Source: Chlorobaculum tepidum TLS (GTDB lineage: Bacteria > Bacteroidota > Chlorobiia > Chlorobiales > Chlorobiaceae). From it: a stretch of DNA of 64,000 nucleotides. The notes under the pieces are model-generated. The model saw only the letters and a list, made by a program, of their open reading frames with translations, ran no database searches and was not told where the DNA came from. Location: positions 917,109 through 981,108 of the forward strand of contig NC_002932.3 in the NCBI RefSeq assembly GCF_000006985.1. Reading direction: 5' to 3'. Of the stretch, positions 18,197-28,136 are shown piece by piece (position 1 is the first letter of the stretch; each line of letters opens with the position of its first letter). The translations under genes and the position numbers were made by a program.

Positions 18197-19876
18197 ATGT
18201 ATCTTTCCCGCAGTGCCGAATGGAGCGCCCTCGAGTCACACTATCAGGATATCAGCCACCAGGCGATGATCGATCTGTTCAGTACCGACCCGAACCGGCA
18301 TGAACGCTTTTCGCTTTCATTCAACGCCATTCATCTCGATTATTCCAAGAACAGGATTTCCGCCCGCACCATGGAGCTTCTCATGGATCTTGTTCGCCGT
18401 TCGGGTATCGAGAAGAAGCGTCGGCAGATGTTTGAAGGGGAGCAGATCAATTTTACCGAACATCGCTCGGTACTTCATACCGCTCTTCGAAGGCCGCCGG
18501 GATACACCATGACGATTGATGGGAACGATGTCGCTTCCGAGGTTTCGGATGTGCTCGACCAGATGAAAGCGTTTTGCAAAAAGGTTATTTCCGGTGAGTG
18601 GAAAGGCTATACCGGAAAGCGGATCACCGATGTGGTCAATATCGGCATCGGCGGCTCGGATCTCGGGCCTTTCATGGTTACCGAGGCCCTGAAACCCTTC
18701 GCTCACGGAAAGCTGAAGGTACACTTCGTCTCGAACGTCGATGGCTCCCATCTGGTCGAAACCCTCCGGGGGTTGAATCCCGAAACGACGCTTTTTATCA
18801 TCGCGTCCAAGACCTTCACCACACAGGAAACCCTTGCCAACGCTGTCAGCGCCAGAGCGTGGTTTCTGGTCAAGGCGGGCAATCGGGATCACGTCGCGAA
18901 GCACTTCGTCGCCGTTTCGACCAACCGCGAAAAGGTCGAGGAGTTTGGCATCGACCCCGACAACATGTTCCGTTTCTGGGACTGGGTTGGCGGGCGCTAC
19001 TCGCTCTGGTCGGCTATCGGTCTTTCCATAGCGCTCTATCTCGGTTTCGACCGCTTCCGTGAGCTGCTTGCCGGAGCGCACGCGATGGACGAGCACTTCC
19101 TGAACGCGCCGCTGGAAGAGAATATGCCGATGATTCTGGCCATGCTCGGCATCTGGTACAACAACTTTTTCGGAGCGCACTCGCAGGCGATCATTCCCTA
19201 CGATCAGTACCTGCACCGCTTTCCGGCCTATCTCCAGCAGCTCGACATGGAGAGCAACGGCAAGCGGGTTGACCGCGCGGGCCACGAAGTCGACTACGCC
19301 ACCGGGCCGGTGATCTGGGGCGAGCCGGGCACCAACGCGCAGCACGCCTTCTTCCAACTGCTGCACCAGGGCACGGAGATTGTTCCGGTCGATTTCATCG
19401 TTTCGCTCAAGAGCCAGAATCCGGTCGGCGAGCATCACGACATGTTGGTTGCCAACTGCTTCGCGCAATCCGAGGCGCTCATGAAGGGCAAGAGCGAGGC
19501 CGAAGCGCGCGCCGAACTCGAAGCTGCGGGCCTGTCGGGTGGCGATCTCGAAAAACTACTGCCGCACAAACTTTTTCCCGGAAACCGCCCGACCAACACC
19601 ATCGTGCTCGACGAGCTAAACCCGTTCAATCTGGGCAGCCTCATTGCGCTTTACGAGCACAAAGTGTTCGTGCAGGGCGTGGTTTGGAACATCAATTCGT
19701 TCGACCAGTGGGGTGTGGAACTCGGCAAGCAGCTCGCCAAGGCGATTCTGCCGGAGTTCGATGCGGTCGATCCGGTCGAAACCCATGACGCCTCGACCAA
19801 CGCGCTCATCAACCGTTACCGCCAATTCCGCAATGGCTTGAAGTTCCCCAAGAGCAATCAGCTCAAAATGTTCTGA
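18197..19876 (+). CDS. pgi: Glucose-6-phosphate isomerase
   Basis: Interconverts glucose 6-phosphate and fructose 6-phosphate in the cytoplasm; in a green sulfur bacterium it serves mainly glycogen and cell-wall sugar synthesis. The 559-residue protein is the long bacterial/eukaryotic form. It contains [24 protein letters not shown], the first family signature around [20 protein letters not shown], the catalytic-Glu region of GANGKR-type (here [15 protein letters not shown]), and the second signature [18 protein letters not shown] clear terminator follows within 10 bp of the stop. Confidence 0.97.
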   Translation: MYLSRSAEWSALESHYQDISHQAMIDLFSTDPNRHERFSLSFNAIHLDYSKNRISARTMELLMDLVRRSGIEKKRRQMFEGEQINFTEHRSVLHTALRRPPGYTMTIDGNDVASEVSDVLDQMKAFCKKVISGEWKGYTGKRITDVVNIGIGGSDLGPFMVTEALKPFAHGKLKVHFVSNVDGSHLVETLRGLNPETTLFIIASKTFTTQETLANAVSARAWFLVKAGNRDHVAKHFVAVSTNREKVEEFGIDPDNMFRFWDWVGGRYSLWSAIGLSIALYLGFDRFRELLAGAHAMDEHFLNAPLEENMPMILAMLGIWYNNFFGAHSQAIIPYDQYLHRFPAYLQQLDMESNGKRVDRAGHEVDYATGPVIWGEPGTNAQHAFFQLLHQGTEIVPVDFIVSLKSQNPVGEHHDMLVANCFAQSEALMKGKSEAEARAELEAAGLSGGDLEKLLPHKLFPGNRPTNTIVLDELNPFNLGSLIALYEHKVFVQGVVWNINSFDQWGVELGKQLAKAILPEFDAVDPVETHDASTNALINRYRQFRNGLKFPKSNQLKMF

Positions 19877-19884
19877 ACGCAAAA

Positions 19885-19919
19885 AAGGCAGGCCTGGTAA
19901 AAAACCGGCCTGCCTTTTT
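19885..19919 (+). terminator. Rho-independent terminator of pgi
   Basis: AAGGCAGGCC and GGCCTGCCTT form a 10-bp stem with a small A-rich loop and end in TTTTT, right after the pgi stop codon. Confidence 0.92.
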
Positions 19920-20004
19920 CATCCTCATTTACTTCAGTCCACAGTGTCTTGCATTCAGAAGGGTTTTAACCCTTTAGACATTCTCACTCTTATAGTTATC
20001 ATTG

Positions 20005-20024
20005 CCCCGGCTTTCAAGCCGGGG
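20005..20024. repeat. Tight GC-rich palindrome in the pgi-purB gap
   Basis: CCCCGGCTT TC AAGCCGGGG is a near-perfect 20-bp palindrome between the convergent pgi and purB genes. It may act as the purB-side terminator, or be a dispersed repeat unit; no T-run is present. Confidence 0.45.
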
Positions 20025-20048
20025 GTGAAAATTTTGAGTTTCCTCAGC

Positions 20049-21353
20049 TCACAGCCCGTTGCGCTTGAAAATAATATCCACGCTGTTTTTGAGCTTGTCC
20101 TGAATTGTCTCCGGGCTGAAGAGCTGGTTGATCTCTTCTGCGCTGATGTGTTCGAGGATTTCCGGGTCGTGAATCACCAGCTCCTTGAGCTGGATTTTCT
20201 CCTCCCAGCTTTTCATGGCGTTGCGCTGCACGAGGCGGTAGGCGTCTTCACGGGTGAGTCCCTTGCCGGTGAGGGCGAGCAGCAGCGTCTGCGAGAGGGT
20301 CAGGCCGTAGGAGGTGTCGAAGTTTTGCTTCATGCGCTCCGGATAGACGAGCAAGGTCTCGATCGAATCACGGAAGGTGCGCAGCATATAAACCAGCGCG
20401 ATGGTCGAGTCGGGCATGATGACGCGCTCGACCGAGGAGTGCGAAATGTCGCGTTCGTGCCAGAGGGCGACGTTCTCCATGGCGGCGATGGAGTTGGAGC
20501 GCACCACGCGAGCCAAGCCGGTGAGGCGCTCAAAGGTGATCGGGTTGCGCTTGTGCGGCATGGCGGAGCTGCCTTTCTGGCCCTTGCTGAAAAACTCCTC
20601 GGTTTCGCGAACCTCGGTGCGTTGCAGGTGGCGCAGTTCGGTCGAGAACTTCTCGATGGACGAGGCGACGATGGCGAGCGTCGTGGCGTATTCGGCGTGT
20701 CGGTCGCGCTGGAGAATCTGCGTCGAGATCGACGAGGGCTTCAGGCCAAGCTTCTGGCAGACGGCGGCCTCGATGTCCGGTGACAGATGCTGGTAGGTGC
20801 CGACCGCGCCGGAAATTTTACCGACCGAGACGGTTTCGAGCGCGCGCTTCATGCGTTCGAGGTTGCGCTTCATCTCCTCGTACCAGAGCAACAGCTTCAG
20901 GCCGAACGTGGTCGGCTCGGCGTGAATGCCGTGCGTGCGGCCCATCTGAAGGGTGTATTTGTGTTCGACGGCCTTTTTGCCGAGCACCTCGATAAGCGAC
21001 TCGATGTCAGCCACGATGATCTTGCCCGCATCGCGCATCTGCATCGCCAGGCAGGTATCGACCACGTCCGAAGAGGTGAGACCCTCGTGGATGTAACGTG
21101 ATTCGGGGCCGACGTAGCCGGCGACGTTGGTTAGAAAGGCAATGACGTCGTGCTTCGTCTCGTTTTCAATGATAAGAATCTCTTCGACGTTGAACCTGGC
21201 TTTTTCTTTAATGGTCGCAAGGGCGTCCGCCGGAACGATGCCGGCTTCCATGCGTGCCTCGACGGCAGCGATTTCGAGTTGCAGCCAGCGTTCGAATTTG
21301 GCTTCATCGCTCCAGATTGCCGAGATGTCTTTCGGCGAGTAACGTGGTATCAC
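20049..21353 (-). CDS. purB: Adenylosuccinate lyase
   Basis: Catalyses two fumarate-releasing steps: SAICAR to AICAR and adenylosuccinate to AMP in purine synthesis. The 434-residue product starts [20 protein letters not shown]. It has the catalytic-His region [17 protein letters not shown] and the family signature [19 protein letters not shown] with the flexible catalytic serine. Length and motif order are normal for the bacterial ASL of the fumarase/aspartase superfamily. It stands alone; the gene downstream is convergent and the CCA gene ends 104 bp upstream. Confidence 0.97.
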   Translation of the reverse strand: MIPRYSPKDISAIWSDEAKFERWLQLEIAAVEARMEAGIVPADALATIKEKARFNVEEILIIENETKHDVIAFLTNVAGYVGPESRYIHEGLTSSDVVDTCLAMQMRDAGKIIVADIESLIEVLGKKAVEHKYTLQMGRTHGIHAEPTTFGLKLLLWYEEMKRNLERMKRALETVSVGKISGAVGTYQHLSPDIEAAVCQKLGLKPSSISTQILQRDRHAEYATTLAIVASSIEKFSTELRHLQRTEVRETEEFFSKGQKGSSAMPHKRNPITFERLTGLARVVRSNSIAAMENVALWHERDISHSSVERVIMPDSTIALVYMLRTFRDSIETLLVYPERMKQNFDTSYGLTLSQTLLLALTGKGLTREDAYRLVQRNAMKSWEEKIQLKELVIHDPEILEHISAEEINQLFSPETIQDKLKNSVDIIFKRNGL

Positions 21354-21457
21354 TGTGGTTCGGTTTTGGTTTTAAGCTTCCGGTAGTAATGAATATAGTT
21401 CTTGGCCTTTCAAAGGCATGGAGAAGATGGCCTGCAAGGAGAAGAGCGAAAAAGCGT

Positions 21458-22954
21458 TCATGCTTCGCCTTTTTCCTGCATTTCGCGGTACACTTGCTGA
21501 ATGTAATCAAGCGCAGCCTGCCGGTCGTAGGGAATGTCGCCGTCGATGATGGCATTCTCCATACGCGATTTGATGATGCCGACCGTCCGCCCCTGCGGGA
21601 GGTTGAGCAGCTCCATGATGTCGGTGCCGCTGACCGGTGGACGCCATTTGGCGAGCAGATCCTTTTCGCCAACCTCGGCGATTTTCGCTTCGACGTTGCT
21701 GAAGTTCTTCATGATGCGCTGCACCTTGCGCGGGTTCTTGCTGGTCACGTCTGCGCGGCAGAGTGTCATCAGGTCGTCGAGGTCTGGTCCGGCGTCGAAC
21801 ATCAGGCGGCGCACCGCCGAGTCGGTGATCTCCTCCTTCGAGAGCGGAATCGGGCGATGGTGCAGCCGCACCATCTTCTGCACGTACTCCATCGGCTCCA
21901 GCGGCCACTTCATCGCGCGGAAGATGCGCGCCACGATTTTGACGCCCACAGCTTCATGGCCGTGGAAGGTCCAGCCCGAGCCAGGATGAAAGCGCTTTGT
22001 GACTGGCTTGGCGATGTCGTGGAAGAGGGCGCTGACCCGCAGCCAGAGCTTGTCGGAGTGCTCCGCGAGGTTGTCCACCACCTGAAACGTGTGGAACAGC
22101 GTATCTTTGTGCCCAAGGCCGTCCACCTGCTCGATGCCCGCCATGACGGTCAGCTCGGGGATGATCTCCTTCAACAGGCCGGTCGAGTAAAGAATTTTCA
22201 AGCCTATCGAGGGTTTTCGCGCCTCCATGATCTTGAAAAACTCGTGGCTGACGCGCTCGCGCGAGACGATCTGGATCCGGCTGCTCATGGTGCTCATCGC
22301 TGTAAGAGTCGCTTCGTCAAGCTGGAAGTCGAGCTGGCAGGCGAAGCGGGCGGCGCGCATCATGCGGAGCGGGTCGTCGGAGAACGTTTGTTCCGGATCG
22401 AGCGGCGTCTTGAGCAGTTTTTCGCGGATGTGTCGCTGCCCGTCGAACAAATCGACCACTTCGCCACGCTCTTTGCGGTTCAGTCGCAAGGCGAGGGCGT
22501 TTATCGTGAAGTCCCGGCGTGACAGGTCGTCCTCCAGCGTGCCGATGCTGGTGATCGGCTTGCGCGATTCGGGGTTGTAGCTCTCCTTGCGTGCGCCGAC
22601 GATTTCAAGTTTGAACGTTCCTGCTTTCGGGTCATCCAGTTCGAGCTGCGCGGTGCGGAATCGCTCGAAGAGCACGAAGTTCCGCCCCCCGAGCTTTTCG
22701 GCAAGGGCGTGGGCGAAGGGCACTGGCTCGCCGATGACCATAATATCGATATCGGTGCAGGGACGCTGCATGATGAGGTCGCGGACGTAGCCGCCCACGA
22801 TATAGCAGGGGAGTCCCGTCTCGTCGGCGAGGTCTCCGATTCTGTACATGATTTCAGGAATGGCTTCGTGTGTTCTTGTCAGCATTCGGTCGTCGGTATC
22901 GTATTCGTCTGGTCGGGATTCAGTCAAGGTCTGCCGTATTATTCCGGATTTCAT
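21458..22954 (-). CDS. cca: CCA tRNA nucleotidyltransferase / poly(A) polymerase family with HD domain
   Basis: Adds or repairs the 3' CCA end of tRNA. The N-terminal polymerase head has IVGGYVRDLIMQRPCTDIDIMV, with the GG-x-x-RD motif and the DxD metal ligands, then DDLSRRDFTINALAL and DDPLRMMRAARFACQL. The second half contains an HD phosphohydrolase-like domain (LFHDIAKP, GHEAVG). This two-part form is the common one in Chlorobi and Bacteroidetes. With the longest start (22954) it overlaps the upstream oxidoreductase gene by 35 bp; a start at ATG 22885 would remove the overlap and cost 23 poorly conserved residues. Confidence 0.92.
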   Translation of the reverse strand: MKSGIIRQTLTESRPDEYDTDDRMLTRTHEAIPEIMYRIGDLADETGLPCYIVGGYVRDLIMQRPCTDIDIMVIGEPVPFAHALAEKLGGRNFVLFERFRTAQLELDDPKAGTFKLEIVGARKESYNPESRKPITSIGTLEDDLSRRDFTINALALRLNRKERGEVVDLFDGQRHIREKLLKTPLDPEQTFSDDPLRMMRAARFACQLDFQLDEATLTAMSTMSSRIQIVSRERVSHEFFKIMEARKPSIGLKILYSTGLLKEIIPELTVMAGIEQVDGLGHKDTLFHTFQVVDNLAEHSDKLWLRVSALFHDIAKPVTKRFHPGSGWTFHGHEAVGVKIVARIFRAMKWPLEPMEYVQKMVRLHHRPIPLSKEEITDSAVRRLMFDAGPDLDDLMTLCRADVTSKNPRKVQRIMKNFSNVEAKIAEVGEKDLLAKWRPPVSGTDIMELLNLPQGRTVGIIKSRMENAIIDGDIPYDRQAALDYIQQVYREMQEKGEA

Positions 22955-23954
22955 CGGTGATTTTTCCGGCCACCATCAACGCGCGGCGTCCCTCTTCGGA
23001 GGTGACTTTCGCCGGCTTACCTTTGCGGATGGCATCGATGAACTGTTCGAGCTCTTCTTTCAGCGCGTTGATTTTCGGGACATCGGGGCTGACGTAATCG
23101 AGCGCCATCTCCTTCAGTGACTCCTGAATTTCCCCGAACTGTTCGAGAATTTTTTTTGTCGCGAAATTTTTGATCGGGTTTTTCGAAGAGAGCTGGTCGG
23201 GCGGAACCAGCCGAAACACCTCCGACTTGCCGCTGGTGAAGTCGAGCGAGGCATAGCTTTTCGGGTTGCGAGTGAAAAAGCGCATTTTGCGGAGTTTGCT
23301 GCGGCTCAGCCGGCTTGCCGTCACGTTGGCGATGGCCCCGTTCTCGAACTCGATGCGCGCCGTTGCCATGTCCAGCTCGTTCGAGAAGACCTTCACGCCC
23401 GAGGCCGCGATGCTGCGGATGTCGGACTTGATAAGCGAGAGCACGAGGTCGATATCGTGAATCATCAGATCGAGTACCACCGATACGTCGGTCACGCGGC
23501 GCGAAAAGCCGCTCAGGCGCTCGGCCTGGATGTACATCGGCTCGCCGATATACGGCTCGACCGCCAGCAGCGCCGGGTTGAAGCGCTCGATGTGACCTAC
23601 CTGGATGGTCAGTCCCTTCTCCTGCTCGATGCGGATCAGCTTGTCGGCTTCTTCCAGCGTCGCCGTGATCGGTTTCTCGATGAAGAGGTGCAGCCTCGCT
23701 TCGAGAAGCTGCCTTGCGATGGCGTAGTGCGAGCTGGTCGTTGTCGCGATGACGGCGGCGTCGCACGAAGCGGCCAGTTCCTCCAGCGTCGAGAAACACG
23801 CGACACCGTATTTTTTGCCGATCTCCTGCAACCGCTCGGGGTTCAGGTCGAACACGCCGGAAAACTCAACGTCCGAAGCTTCGGCTGCAATCTGCTTCAA
23901 CAGGTTGGTATGGAACTCGCCGAGCTTGCCGACGCCAGCAACGCCTATGCGCAT
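22920..23954 (-). CDS. Gfo/Idh/MocA-family NAD(P)-dependent oxidoreductase
   Basis: 344 residues. The N-terminal Rossmann fold has MRIGVAGVGKLGEFH (GxGxxG), and the family's EKP motif appears as LFIEKPITATLEEAD with the expected Lys. The IQVGHIERFNPA stretch follows. Family members oxidise or reduce sugars and similar compounds. The sequence pattern is similar in style to UDP-sugar dehydrogenases such as those making the diamino form of lipid A, but I cannot establish this. It lies between an MFS gene (27 bp upstream) and cca (overlapping), on the same strand. Confidence 0.87.
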   Translation of the reverse strand: MRIGVAGVGKLGEFHTNLLKQIAAEASDVEFSGVFDLNPERLQEIGKKYGVACFSTLEELAASCDAAVIATTTSSHYAIARQLLEARLHLFIEKPITATLEEADKLIRIEQEKGLTIQVGHIERFNPALLAVEPYIGEPMYIQAERLSGFSRRVTDVSVVLDLMIHDIDLVLSLIKSDIRSIAASGVKVFSNELDMATARIEFENGAIANVTASRLSRSKLRKMRFFTRNPKSYASLDFTSGKSEVFRLVPPDQLSSKNPIKNFATKKILEQFGEIQESLKEMALDYVSPDVPKINALKEELEQFIDAIRKGKPAKVTSEEGRRALMVAGKITDEIRNNTADLD

Positions 23955-23981
23955 AGGGTTCTCCTTTTCAATTCAGGGAGT

Positions 23982-25259
23982 TTATTCAGCCATTTCCGTA
24001 GTCGGCTCGAAAGCCTCGATTTCATACTTGAACAGGGTCATCGAAATGAACGTGCCGACCACGGTCAGCGCACCGGCCACGTAGTACGGCATGCGGTGGT
24101 CATATCCGTACAGAATGCTGCCGCTGAACGGGCCGAGGATTCGGGCCAGTGCGTTGACCGACTGCGCGAACCCCATGATCTGCCCCTGCTTCTGCTTGTA
24201 GCTGTAAAGCGAGATCATTGAAATGTTGAGCGGATTGACCAGGCTGGTGCCGATGGCGAAGAAGAGCAGGATGGCGAGGCCGACCGTGAAGAGCGAGGTG
24301 ACCGGGATGAACGGAATGAAAAACACGCCAATGAACGAGGTGATGTGACCCAAAACCATCAGCTTGTGTTCTCCATAGTTGCGGGTCATCTTCGGCAGCA
24401 TCACCCCTTGCACGATAACGGTAAAGAAACCTACGTAGGCGAACAGATAGCCGACCTGCTGCTCGGTGGCATGATAGACATCGCTCCAGAGAAGAATGGC
24501 CGAGACCTGCATGTTCACGATAGCCAGCGTATAGATGAAGTTTATAATCATCAACAGCGCGACGGGGCGCGAGCTGAAGACCTCGTGAATCTTGTCGGCG
24601 TAGGCGCTGCTTTTGTGGGCGAGCGAGGCGAACAGCGAGTTGTTGGTATGAACCACCGATTCCGGGTTTTTTCTGAAAAGCGACAGGAAGCCCTCGGTGT
24701 GAGGATTGGTTTCGTTCAGCAGGAAGAGTGCCAGGGTGAAGTTGATGAAGTTGAGTCCGGCGGCGAACAGACCGACCATCGAGATGCCGAAGTTGGTCAT
24801 CAGGACGCCGCCGACGAGCGGGCCGATGATGAAGCCGATGCCGAAGGCCGCGCCGAGCATGCCCATCGCGCCGGAACGGCTTTTCGAGTCGGTCACGTCG
24901 GTGATGGCCGCCTGCGCCGCAGCGATGTTGGCCGAGCCGATGCCGGAGAGCGAACGGGCAAGAATCAGTAGTGGAATGGTGACCGCCTTCGAGAAGAAGA
25001 CGTAAGAGACCAAGGTCAGAAAGATGCTCGACAGCATCACCGGACGCCGTCCGATCTTGTCGCTCAGCTTGCCCCAGATCGGCGAAAAGATGAACTGCAT
25101 CGTCGAGTAGATCGACGCGATCAGGCCGATCATGAAGGGCGACGCGCCAAGCTCCTTGGCGTAGGTCGGCAGCAGCGGCAGTACGATACCGAAGCCGATC
25201 AGATCGAGCAGAACTGTCAGGAACAGAATGGCCAACGGAGATTTCTTCATGAAAGGCAA
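23982..25259 (-). CDS. MFS transporter, TetA/drug-efflux-like
   Basis: 425-residue inner-membrane protein with about 12 hydrophobic segments and a central cytoplasmic loop (around residues 190-220). The MFS motif A appears as [14 protein letters not shown] (about residues 63-76) between helices 2 and 3, and the start [20 protein letters not shown] is typical of the TetA-like drug:H+ antiporter group. The exported substrate is unknown. It is the first gene of a probable minus-strand run with the oxidoreductase and cca genes. Upstream lies an AT-rich 300-bp gap leading to the foreign-looking nuclease gene. Confidence 0.9.
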   Translation of the reverse strand: MPFMKKSPLAILFLTVLLDLIGFGIVLPLLPTYAKELGASPFMIGLIASIYSTMQFIFSPIWGKLSDKIGRRPVMLSSIFLTLVSYVFFSKAVTIPLLILARSLSGIGSANIAAAQAAITDVTDSKSRSGAMGMLGAAFGIGFIIGPLVGGVLMTNFGISMVGLFAAGLNFINFTLALFLLNETNPHTEGFLSLFRKNPESVVHTNNSLFASLAHKSSAYADKIHEVFSSRPVALLMIINFIYTLAIVNMQVSAILLWSDVYHATEQQVGYLFAYVGFFTVIVQGVMLPKMTRNYGEHKLMVLGHITSFIGVFFIPFIPVTSLFTVGLAILLFFAIGTSLVNPLNISMISLYSYKQKQGQIMGFAQSVNALARILGPFSGSILYGYDHRMPYYVAGALTVVGTFISMTLFKYEIEAFEPTTEMAE

Positions 25260-25561
25260 GCCGTTAGGTGAAGCTGAAAAAATTCAAAATACAAAAAACG
25301 CCAGCCATGTTGAAACGCGGCGTCAAGATTGTGGAAGGGATAGGGGAGTCGGCCTCTTTCGCGTTCAAATACCGATTGCCGGTCGCGATCTTTGTATTTG
25401 TCGATAGCGTAACTATTTGGTATATAATGACATGCTGATGTATGTGACAGTTACTGTTCACTGTGAAGGTAAACTCTGGGAATGTTGATGAGCGATTAGG
25501 GAAAAAGAGCATGAGGATGTTACCTTTATTTGATAAATAAATGTTATAAGGAGTGTGTAAA
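25260..25561. other. AT-rich divergent intergenic region
   Basis: About 300 bp between the MFS gene (minus) and the OLD-like nuclease gene (plus). Base composition falls steadily towards the nuclease. A 109-codon minus-strand frame crosses it but shows no domain and overlaps the nuclease start, so I do not call it. The sequence AAGGAG (25548-25553), 8 bp before ATG 25562, is a clear ribosome binding site. Confidence 0.6.
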
Positions 25562-27310
25562 ATGATTACTCGATTAACACTCAGAAATTTCAAGAATGTT
25601 CAAGAACAAACCTATGAGTTTACAGAGTTTGATCTGCTGGTCGGACGAAATAATAGTGGAAAAAGTACAGTATTGCAGGCTATAGCTATCTGGCAATATT
25701 GTATAGATGAGTTTCATCGTTCAAACAGAAGCGGTACCAAAGGAATTCAGATTGTTCTGCCAAATTTTACTGCATTGCCTGTTCCAGAATTTAACTTGTT
25801 GTGGAGAAATAAGACTGATCGCGAGTATCCTTTTGAAGAGGGGAAGAAAAAACAGAAGTTTATTCTTATTCAAATTATAGTTGAGTGGAAAGTATCAGCT
25901 AACAAAAGAGAAGAGTTTGGTATAGATTTACGTTATCAGTCTCCGCAAACCATTTATGCAATTCCGGAAGGGGGTTGGGGGCGATTCAGGGAATTAGAGG
26001 ATATTTTGCCAAGAATTGCCTATGTTCCGCCATTTTCGGGATTAGACCCTATGGAGAAGTGGTTGGATATCGCGCCTATTCGACAGCAAGTAGGAAAGGG
26101 TCAGCCGGGTAGTGTTTTGAGAAATTTGCTCTATAAAGTAAAACGTGATGAAGAGCGAGGCGATGATTGGGGTGAATTGGCAAGCATTGTAAAAAAGTGG
26201 TTCTCTGTTGAAATATGCGAACCTGTTTATGATAAAGAGAGAGATGTTCATATCAAAGTTGAATATCGTCAAAATGGAAAAGAGTTTGATATAATTTCTG
26301 GGGGAAGTGGTTTTCACCAGACCTTGACTTTGCTGGCCTTTTTATATGGTTATAATCCGACAGTAATACTTCTTGATGAACCAGACGCCCATCTTCATGT
26401 CAATTTGCAGCGCGAAATTCTGGACTATTTCAAGCGAAAGTCTCAAGAAAAAAGTATCCAGTTTCTTATTGCTACTCACGCGGAAGAGTTTGCCAAAGGG
26501 GTCGATGCAAGCCAGATCATTTCTCTTATGGGTCAAGAACCTGAAAGAATAGAATCTGTCCCAAAAGTGATTCGGGCAATGGCTGAAGTTTCAAATGAAG
26601 ACATTGTGAGAACTTTGGCTTACCCCTATATTGTGTATGTAGAAGGCGAAAGCGATGAGCGAATAATAAGAGCATGGTCTTCAGCATGTGGTGCCGATGA
26701 AGTTATAGATAAAGTCTGTTTCAAGGCTATGAGTGGCGGGGACAAGCAGAAGATGAAAAAGTTTGCTGATAAGCATTTTGAGGCATTAAAGCAGATTGTC
26801 CCCAAGCTTCAGAGGATCATTCTTCTTGATTACGACGAAAGCGAGGACTATCATCCGCAGAAAGACAATGAGGTTTTGTATGAGTGGCAAAGAAAAAATA
26901 TCGAGAATTATCTTTTTGTTCCTGATGTTTGGAAGCGAGTTGCTTCAGAAAAGATCGGATTACCTGAAGGAGATTTGTTCTTGGAGCCAGTATTACGTTT
27001 AATAGACGACTATTTTGAATCTCAAAACCTTGTATTGCCAAAAAAACAAAGCTGGAAAAATGTGTCTGCCGAAGTATTCAAAATTGTTGATGGCAAGAAG
27101 CTGTTATTTGAAAGAGATGATTCTTTGTTTCATCAATTAAGTAAATTGTTTCATCAATTAAGTAAAAATAATCCATCGATACAGGTTTTGCGAGAGGAGA
27201 TTGCCTTGAATATGAAACGAGAGGAGATTGCCTTGAATATGAAAGAGGAAGAAATTCATGAAGATGTGCATGAGTTCATGAATAAATTGAAATCATTATT
27301 TAACCCTTAG
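25562..27310 (+). CDS. OLD-family ATP-dependent nuclease (AAA_15 ATPase plus TOPRIM domain)
   Basis: 582 residues. The N-terminal SMC/RecF-like ATPase has Walker A GRNNSGKST (about residue 28), a signature-like SGGSGFHQTLTLLAF, Walker B VILLDEPDAHLH and the H-loop ATHAEEF. A C-terminal TOPRIM domain follows, with YVEGESDE holding the metal Glu and LLDYDESEDY with the acidic pair. This ATPase-TOPRIM layout is that of OLD nucleases, several of which act in phage defence. No UvrD-like gajB or reverse transcriptase is adjacent, so it resembles solitary class 1 OLD proteins. The gene is much richer in A+T than its neighbours. Its tail carries two in-frame tandem duplications. Confidence 0.85.
   Translation: MITRLTLRNFKNVQEQTYEFTEFDLLVGRNNSGKSTVLQAIAIWQYCIDEFHRSNRSGTKGIQIVLPNFTALPVPEFNLLWRNKTDREYPFEEGKKKQKFILIQIIVEWKVSANKREEFGIDLRYQSPQTIYAIPEGGWGRFRELEDILPRIAYVPPFSGLDPMEKWLDIAPIRQQVGKGQPGSVLRNLLYKVKRDEERGDDWGELASIVKKWFSVEICEPVYDKERDVHIKVEYRQNGKEFDIISGGSGFHQTLTLLAFLYGYNPTVILLDEPDAHLHVNLQREILDYFKRKSQEKSIQFLIATHAEEFAKGVDASQIISLMGQEPERIESVPKVIRAMAEVSNEDIVRTLAYPYIVYVEGESDERIIRAWSSACGADEVIDKVCFKAMSGGDKQKMKKFADKHFEALKQIVPKLQRIILLDYDESEDYHPQKDNEVLYEWQRKNIENYLFVPDVWKRVASEKIGLPEGDLFLEPVLRLIDDYFESQNLVLPKKQSWKNVSAEVFKIVDGKKLLFERDDSLFHQLSKLFHQLSKNNPSIQVLREEIALNMKREEIALNMKEEEIHEDVHEFMNKLKSLFNP
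27125..27166 (+). repeat. Perfect 21-bp tandem duplication in the OLD-like gene
   Basis: Two identical 21-bp units (27125-27145 and 27146-27166) encode LFHQLSK twice without shifting the frame, after the TOPRIM domain. Confidence 0.95.
27191..27244 (+). repeat. Perfect 27-bp tandem duplication in the OLD-like gene
   Basis: Two identical 27-bp units (27191-27217 and 27218-27244) encode REEIALNMK twice, in frame, 24 bp after the first duplication. Confidence 0.95.
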
Positions 27311-27364
27311 CCGAACTGAATAATAAAGTCGTAATAGCTAAGCCGTAGAACTCCGAAAACGCAC

Positions 27365-27949
27365 ATGTCCTACCAACCCAGCCACATACGCTTTTCACTC
27401 CCCGAATGGCTGGAGAGCTATTGCGGCACTTACCAGCCGTCAGCTTCGCTCGAAGCGCGGATGCGGTTTGTCGTCGGGGCGTCGCGGAAAAGTGTCGAGG
27501 AGGTGAGCGGCGGGCCGTTTGCGGCTGCGGTGTTTGAGATCGAGTCGGGAAGGCTTGTCTCGCTTGGCGTCAATCTGGTGCTCACTCAGAACTCATCAAT
27601 CCTCCATGCTGAAATGGTCGCCATTGTGCTCGCGCAAATGAAACTCGGCGCGTACGATCTTGGCGGCTTCGGTATGCCTGCGCATGAGCTGGTGACGAGC
27701 ACCGAGCCGTGCGTGATGTGTTTCGGCGCAGTACTCTGGTCGGGCGTTCGGCACCTGGCGACCGGGGCGCTTTCCGAGGATGCTCGGGCAATTGGATTCG
27801 ACGAGGGGCCAAAACCGGAAAAATGGATAGAGGAACTCGAAGCCCGAGGCATTCGCGTTACCACCGGTGTGGAGCGGGATACGGCTCGCGATGTGTTGCA
27901 GCTCTACGCTCGCATGGGCGGACAGATTTATAACGCCCGAAAAGGCTGA
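27365..27949 (+). CDS. Nucleoside/base deaminase (CMP/dCMP deaminase family)
   Basis: 194-residue zinc-dependent deaminase. The zinc ligands and catalytic Glu are in SSILHAEMVAI, and the paired cysteines in TSTEPCVMCFGAVLWSG. That CVMC form is closest to guanine deaminase or tRNA-adenosine deaminase-like proteins. The extended C-terminus (VERDTARDVLQLYARMGG) fits the guanine-deaminase side better than TadA. GC content is back to the normal level here, a sharp change from the preceding gene. Substrate remains open. It converges on the SDR gene. Confidence 0.85.
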   Translation: MSYQPSHIRFSLPEWLESYCGTYQPSASLEARMRFVVGASRKSVEEVSGGPFAAAVFEIESGRLVSLGVNLVLTQNSSILHAEMVAIVLAQMKLGAYDLGGFGMPAHELVTSTEPCVMCFGAVLWSGVRHLATGALSEDARAIGFDEGPKPEKWIEELEARGIRVTTGVERDTARDVLQLYARMGGQIYNARKG

Positions 27950-28079
27950 CGGCGGGCGCAGTATGCCAGACAAGCGATTCCGCGGGTATTGAGCAGAAAA
28001 GCATTTTAGCAGAAGTTTGCCGGATTTGGAAGGGATATTGTCCCCGATGGGCATTGATCGGGCAGGCCTTGATTCGGTA

Positions 28080-28105
28080 TCGGGACGGTCTCAAAACCGT
28101 CCCGA
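28080..28105. terminator. Perfect hairpin between convergent genes
   Basis: TCGGGACGGT and ACCGTCCCGA form a 10-bp stem with a 6-base loop between the deaminase (plus) and SDR (minus) genes. There is no T-run; the position suggests a transcription-end structure for both. Confidence 0.6.
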
Positions 28106-28136
28106 CATAAATGAGTTATCTTTTCATTCTCAATTC

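Noticed and set aside
25264-25593. 109-codon minus-strand frame upstream of the OLD-like gene
   Set aside because: Overlaps the nuclease start with its clear ribosome binding site, has no domain and odd composition for a protein.
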